Part shown: positions 45,660 through 49,223 of the stretch, piece by piece
How positions within the stretch are numbered: position 1 is the first letter of the stretch
Layout: each line of letters starts with the position of its first letter
Origin: Plantago elongata
Lineage: Eukaryota; Streptophyta; Magnoliopsida; Lamiales; Plantaginaceae
Direction of reading: 5' to 3'
Assembly: GCA_036897095.1 (NCBI GenBank)
Contig: JAYMSP010000503.1
Location: forward strand, 1 to 49,223
DNA: 49,223 nucleotides
The notes under the pieces: generated by a model
What the model was told of the DNA's origin: nothing
Database searches by the model: none
What the model saw: the letters and a program-made list of their open reading frames with translations, nothing else
Translations under genes and position numbers: made by a program

Positions 45660-46757
45660 TTGCAAACTGGTAGCTACACTTAGCGAATACGTGAGAAATG
45701 AAATGAAGTTGGTTCGGATGTGAGATTTGAAGAGGATTTGCTGCAGGCCATTGATACTATATTGTTGACGCAGCAGATTAAACTGAGACAAAGAAGGCGT
45801 TATCATTAATAGTTCACTGAATGATACATATTGTGTATGAAATTGAGCCGTTGTATATGGAACCAAAATAATAAAACATAAATGTATGACCCGCCTTCTC
45901 AATCTTTGAAAAATCTTCTTTTTATATTAAGTGTCAACATAGTAACAATCATCTTTGCCGAATGATAAATTTTCTGACTTATAAATACTTTCGAGCCAGA
46001 CTTCTACGTACCTAATTAGTGCATCAGATAACTCAGAAAATTGACATTTACACTAACTTCCACAGGATGGCAACTCTATGAAACTAGTTGTATCTCCAAA
46101 TGAAGTGAATTGCGTTTTTATTCGCTTAATCTTTAAAGATTTGTCTGACTGCATCACACGTCGGGTTAATAGATACAACCACAAGTCCACACCGCACAAT
46201 CTCACATGTTACGTTGTATAAGAACTGTCTGAGTAATTCCGAAATCAAACCCGTCCAGACTTCGATGTAACCGATTCAGTGGCCAACTGATCTAAAAACT
46301 TATCACACAATGTAGTTTCACCAAAACAGAGCTTCATGTATGACTATCACAGGAGATTATTCTATAGACCGAGTCTATAATTAAATTAAACCACCTAGGA
46401 AATGAATTTGATTGAATATAAAAGAAATTTTCAAGTCGATTATTTTCAACAAAAATTTCTAAGATCTAATATAGAAGAATCTGCCGGCTACCACGATTCA
46501 AGTTCTTCAAAACCTTGTTCTCGTTCCTCCATTGATCCAGCTCAATAGCATATTCCAAATTCGAAATATCAAACTCCATGTTCCATTTTGTTCACATCTC
46601 CAGCTTAATCTCACACTTGGCTCCTTAAGCTAGCTTACAGTTCAGCTCATAGCTCTCCCTCCTCTGTTTACATATTTGGCTTTGCTGTAAGAGAGAACGA
46701 AATTGAGGCTATGGCATACTGGAATAGTGGACGAGCGGGTCAGATGAGAGGGAAGAA
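45660..46757. other. Upstream region of the NPF gene
   Basis: NPF promoter side and intergenic sequence. No conserved coding frame or clear repeat seen apart from the element that starts at 46758. Confidence 0.45.
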
Positions 46758-47395
46758 TAGGGGTGGGCGTTTGGATGAGGTATTGGAAAAATCCCGATCC
46801 TAAATGGTTTTATCCCGAAAATTTTGATTCTGTTTGGAATAAATTTTGAATTATCATATTAAATTTTGGGACGGTATTGTGATTGATTTTACATTCCAAC
46901 TGAAATTTGGGATCTCAAATGAAATTTTATATATTTATATAAAATATATATGTATATAAAATATTGAAATAATTATACTTTATAAGTAGAATATTTTGAA
47001 TTTTTGATAGTATAATGTTTTTTAGGTTGGAATTACTTATTTGCATTACATTTTGTATATCAATTATGGATGTTCTTGATTTTTGAAGTAAATTTAGTAC
47101 TTAAATTTTCTTGTTGGTTTAATTATAGTGGAATTATATGTATGATAATGTTTATAGTTTGGATCAAATATCTTATGTTACCGATATTTATTTAAGAATA
47201 GTAAAAAACAACTAAATATTTGAATTGTATGATAAATGTGCATTAGGTTTATTTGTGATTACGAAATCCCGTCCGAATCTCGAAGTCTCAATCCCAAAAA
47301 ATTCCACTTTATTTGGGACGAGATTGTGATGTGAAATAATTGTCCGGATCCTGAAATTTCAAAGTCCCAAATTTTCCGCCCGACGTCCACCTCTA
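46758..47395. mobile_element. hAT-type non-autonomous element (638 bp) with perfect TSD
   Basis: The ends are TAGGGGTGGGCGTTTGG at the left and, reading inward from the right, TAGAGGTGGACGTCGGG (13 of 17 match). It is flanked on both sides by GGGAAGAA (46750-46757 and 47396-47403), a perfect 8-bp target duplication as made by hAT transposases. The interior is AT-rich with GGGA/TCCC words near both ends and encodes no transposase. Confidence 0.9.
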
Positions 47396-47403
47396 GGGAA
47401 GAA

Positions 47404-48190
47404 AGGTGCTGAGGACTTTCGAAATAGCACATGAGCAATTGGGAATTTTCTGCAATTAGGGTTTCAGCTAAAGAATTGGGCTTTAGAGTAGGTTGTAAGT
47501 ACGGCCTTTTACCTAAAGTCTGACCTACCCATCATAGGCGGGTGGTAAAAATTCGACACTAACTTTTTTGTCAAGATGAGACGGAACGGGTGATTTTAAT
47601 GCTGCTGGATGACGAATGGATGTGATGGATTTGGTAAAACCAAATGACATAAACTCAATTTACAATTTTACATCATTTATAGTTTTATAGAAGATGTAAA
47701 TGTTCGTGGTTTGCTAGTGCTAGCGATAGTGTGCCGAAAATATTACCCATATTGTACATTGATATATTAAACACTTCCTAGTGTCTTTGTTTGGTTAGCC
47801 GGAAATACTAGTTTCGGCACATAATTGATTCCACATTTTAGTTAAATATTTTTGCAGATACAAATTGGTTGGACAAGTTTGTAGATGGATACTATATGGA
47901 AAGATCCATGAAGATCTTGGATATATATACAAGAAGATGGAAGTCAAATAAGCTGAGAGAAGATCACAACAAATCAAATGGGTTTGGTCCTGACTCTCAA
48001 AGAAGTTTTGGAAGATAAATACATAGTTTATGGCCCGTCGAAACTCGACGGGTATTAAAGATACATATATAAACATGTTATAATATAATATATTTATTTT
48101 TTAAAAAATACGTACAAAATAAATAGATTAATTTAAATCAATCATATTATAATAAAATAAAATTTTAAAAAAGAACTAGCATGATATGCT
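47404..48190. other. Intergenic DNA
   Basis: AT-rich stretch between the hAT-type element and the terminal repeat array. No gene recognised. Confidence 0.5.
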
Positions 48191-48199
48191 GATAGTACA

Positions 48200-49223
48200 A
48201 ACTATTTATAAACCCGTTAAAATCCGACATATTATCTACGTACATGTACGGGTTGTATACAACTGTGCCCGTCTTAATCTCGATAAAAAACCGATCAGAA
48301 TTTGACCCATTCCCAATTTGACACACAATCCGTCTAGAATTTAAAATTTCCTAAGTTTTTGTTGGGGAAAACGGGGCTAGGGTGATACCCATCTCTTCCT
48401 CCATTCGACCATACAAAAATTTGTGAAAATATATAAGATATTATATTAGTGAAACGTTTATGCAAGAAACATGTGGAGAATTATTTTCATAAAAGGAAAC
48501 ATCCGCTCCCATGTAGGGGAACCCTCCCCCCCCCCCCCCAAAAAAACCAATGTATAGGTCTGGATCGATTGCATACCTCTGATACCCGTCTAAAACTCGT
48601 CATGCTCAAAATCCAACCCACATTAAAACCCAATCCGGACCAAATTCTGAATTCGATTCATACACAAAGTTGACACTCAATTCGCCTAATATTCAAAATG
48701 GCCCAAGTTTTTGTCACCCCACCCCCACCATCCGACCTTAAAAAGTTTGCGAAATTATGTTAGTGAAGCATAAAAAATTTGCCTCGGTAGGGGTACCACC
48801 ATCCTACCAACAAAAGTTTACTTAAAATATGTGGAGAATTATTTGCATGAAAGGAAACATTGTATCCCACGTATAAAAGTACCCCTCCCCCATGTACATG
48901 TACTAATTAGGTACACCTGCGCCCATCCAAAATTCACAATGCCCAGAATCCAACCAACACTAAGATCCAATATGGACCCAACTCATAGAGAAATTAATTT
49001 GAATTCGACCCGTACACAAATTGACACACAATCCGTCTAAAATTCAAAATGGCCCAAGATTTTTTCAAGGGTAGGGTGGTACCTACCTGATCCTCCGCCG
49101 ACCATACAAAACATTGTAAAAATATGTGAGAAATTATGTTAGTGAAATAGAAAAAATTTGCCCCAGTAGGGGTACTCCATCTCCACGAACAAAAGTTTAT
49201 GCAAAAACATGTCGAGAATTGTT
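48200..49223. repeat. Tandem array, period ~350-380 bp, open at the window end
   Basis: Anchors recur in order. TTGACAC-CAAT-CG-CTA...TTCAAAATGGCCCAAG lies at about 48317, 48670 and 49021. GACCATACAAAA lies at about 48408 and 49090. ATGTGGAGAATTATTT-CAT lies at about 48471 and 48829, with a third partial copy at the very end (49209). Spacings are about 351-380 bp. Units differ by substitutions and indels, including a C run at about 48526-48539 in one unit. No coding capacity. Could be a satellite or a tandemly amplified transposon fragment. Confidence 0.8.

Noticed and set aside
45510-45902. Longer upstream start for the NPF protein (130-codon frame).
   Set aside because: The extra N-terminal residues do not look like NPF N termini; the Met at 45659 is more plausible.
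48523-48541. Run of C residues that could be a structural motif or an assembly flaw.
   Set aside because: A homopolymer within one unit of the tandem array; no further signal attached to it.
1-49223. CRISPR arrays, bacterial-type operons, riboswitches, rRNA or intact tRNA genes.
   Set aside because: Looked for on both strands; the repeats here are transposon, minisatellite or satellite types of a plant genome, and no intact RNA gene is evident.

Overview
The window is nuclear DNA of a flowering plant. The protein-coding genes have many introns with GT-AG borders, intergenic DNA is AT-rich and full of transposon debris, and the families present (germin-like cupin, ACD6-type ankyrin/PGG protein, NPF transporter, F-box genes, NUP98, FEN1) are typical of a eudicot. 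The protein style is compatible with an asterid, perhaps Lamiales, but that is only an impression. All exon models were built by hand from splice sites and reading phase; every intact model stays in frame from ATG to stop.

Layout. 1-5.7 kb: gene-poor DNA with a GC-rich island, a tandem repeat unit interrupted by a decayed Helitron helicase fragment, and a hAT-type non-autonomous element. 6.2-11.4 kb: a decaying F-box cluster (two broken full-length copies plus an orphan 3' relic) surrounding an intact germin-like gene (minus). 11.7-14.9 kb: intact nine-exon ankyrin-repeat/PGG membrane protein (minus). 16.8-19.6 kb: transposon-associated trihelix/NAM-like pseudogene running into a large inverted repeat whose loop holds a fragment also found in a FEN1 intron. 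21.5-32.5 kb: two tandem NUP98-like genes (minus), both ending exactly at the His-Phe of the autoproteolysis site. The downstream copy (27.3-32.5 kb) has replaced nearly all FG motifs by a coding minisatellite rich in N/S-P-F motifs; the other carries a tandem exon-pair duplication and a tRNA-derived SINE. 34.5-34.8 kb: small secreted LysM protein (minus). 35.5-40.6 kb: complete 17-exon FEN1 flap endonuclease (minus). 41.4-45.7 kb: six-exon NPF (NRT1/PTR) transporter (minus) with an F-box pseudogene inserted antisense in its second intron. 46.8-47.4 kb: hAT-type element with a perfect 8-bp target duplication. 48.2 kb to the end: a tandem array with a period of about 350-380 bp that continues beyond the window.

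The genes do not form an operon-like unit and belong to separate processes: nuclear pore (two NUP98-like), DNA replication/repair (FEN1), membrane transport (NPF), defence-type signalling (ankyrin/PGG, LysM, germin-like) and ubiquitin targeting (F-box relics). The most unusual material is the NUP98-like pair and the inverted repeat that carries FEN1 intron sequence.
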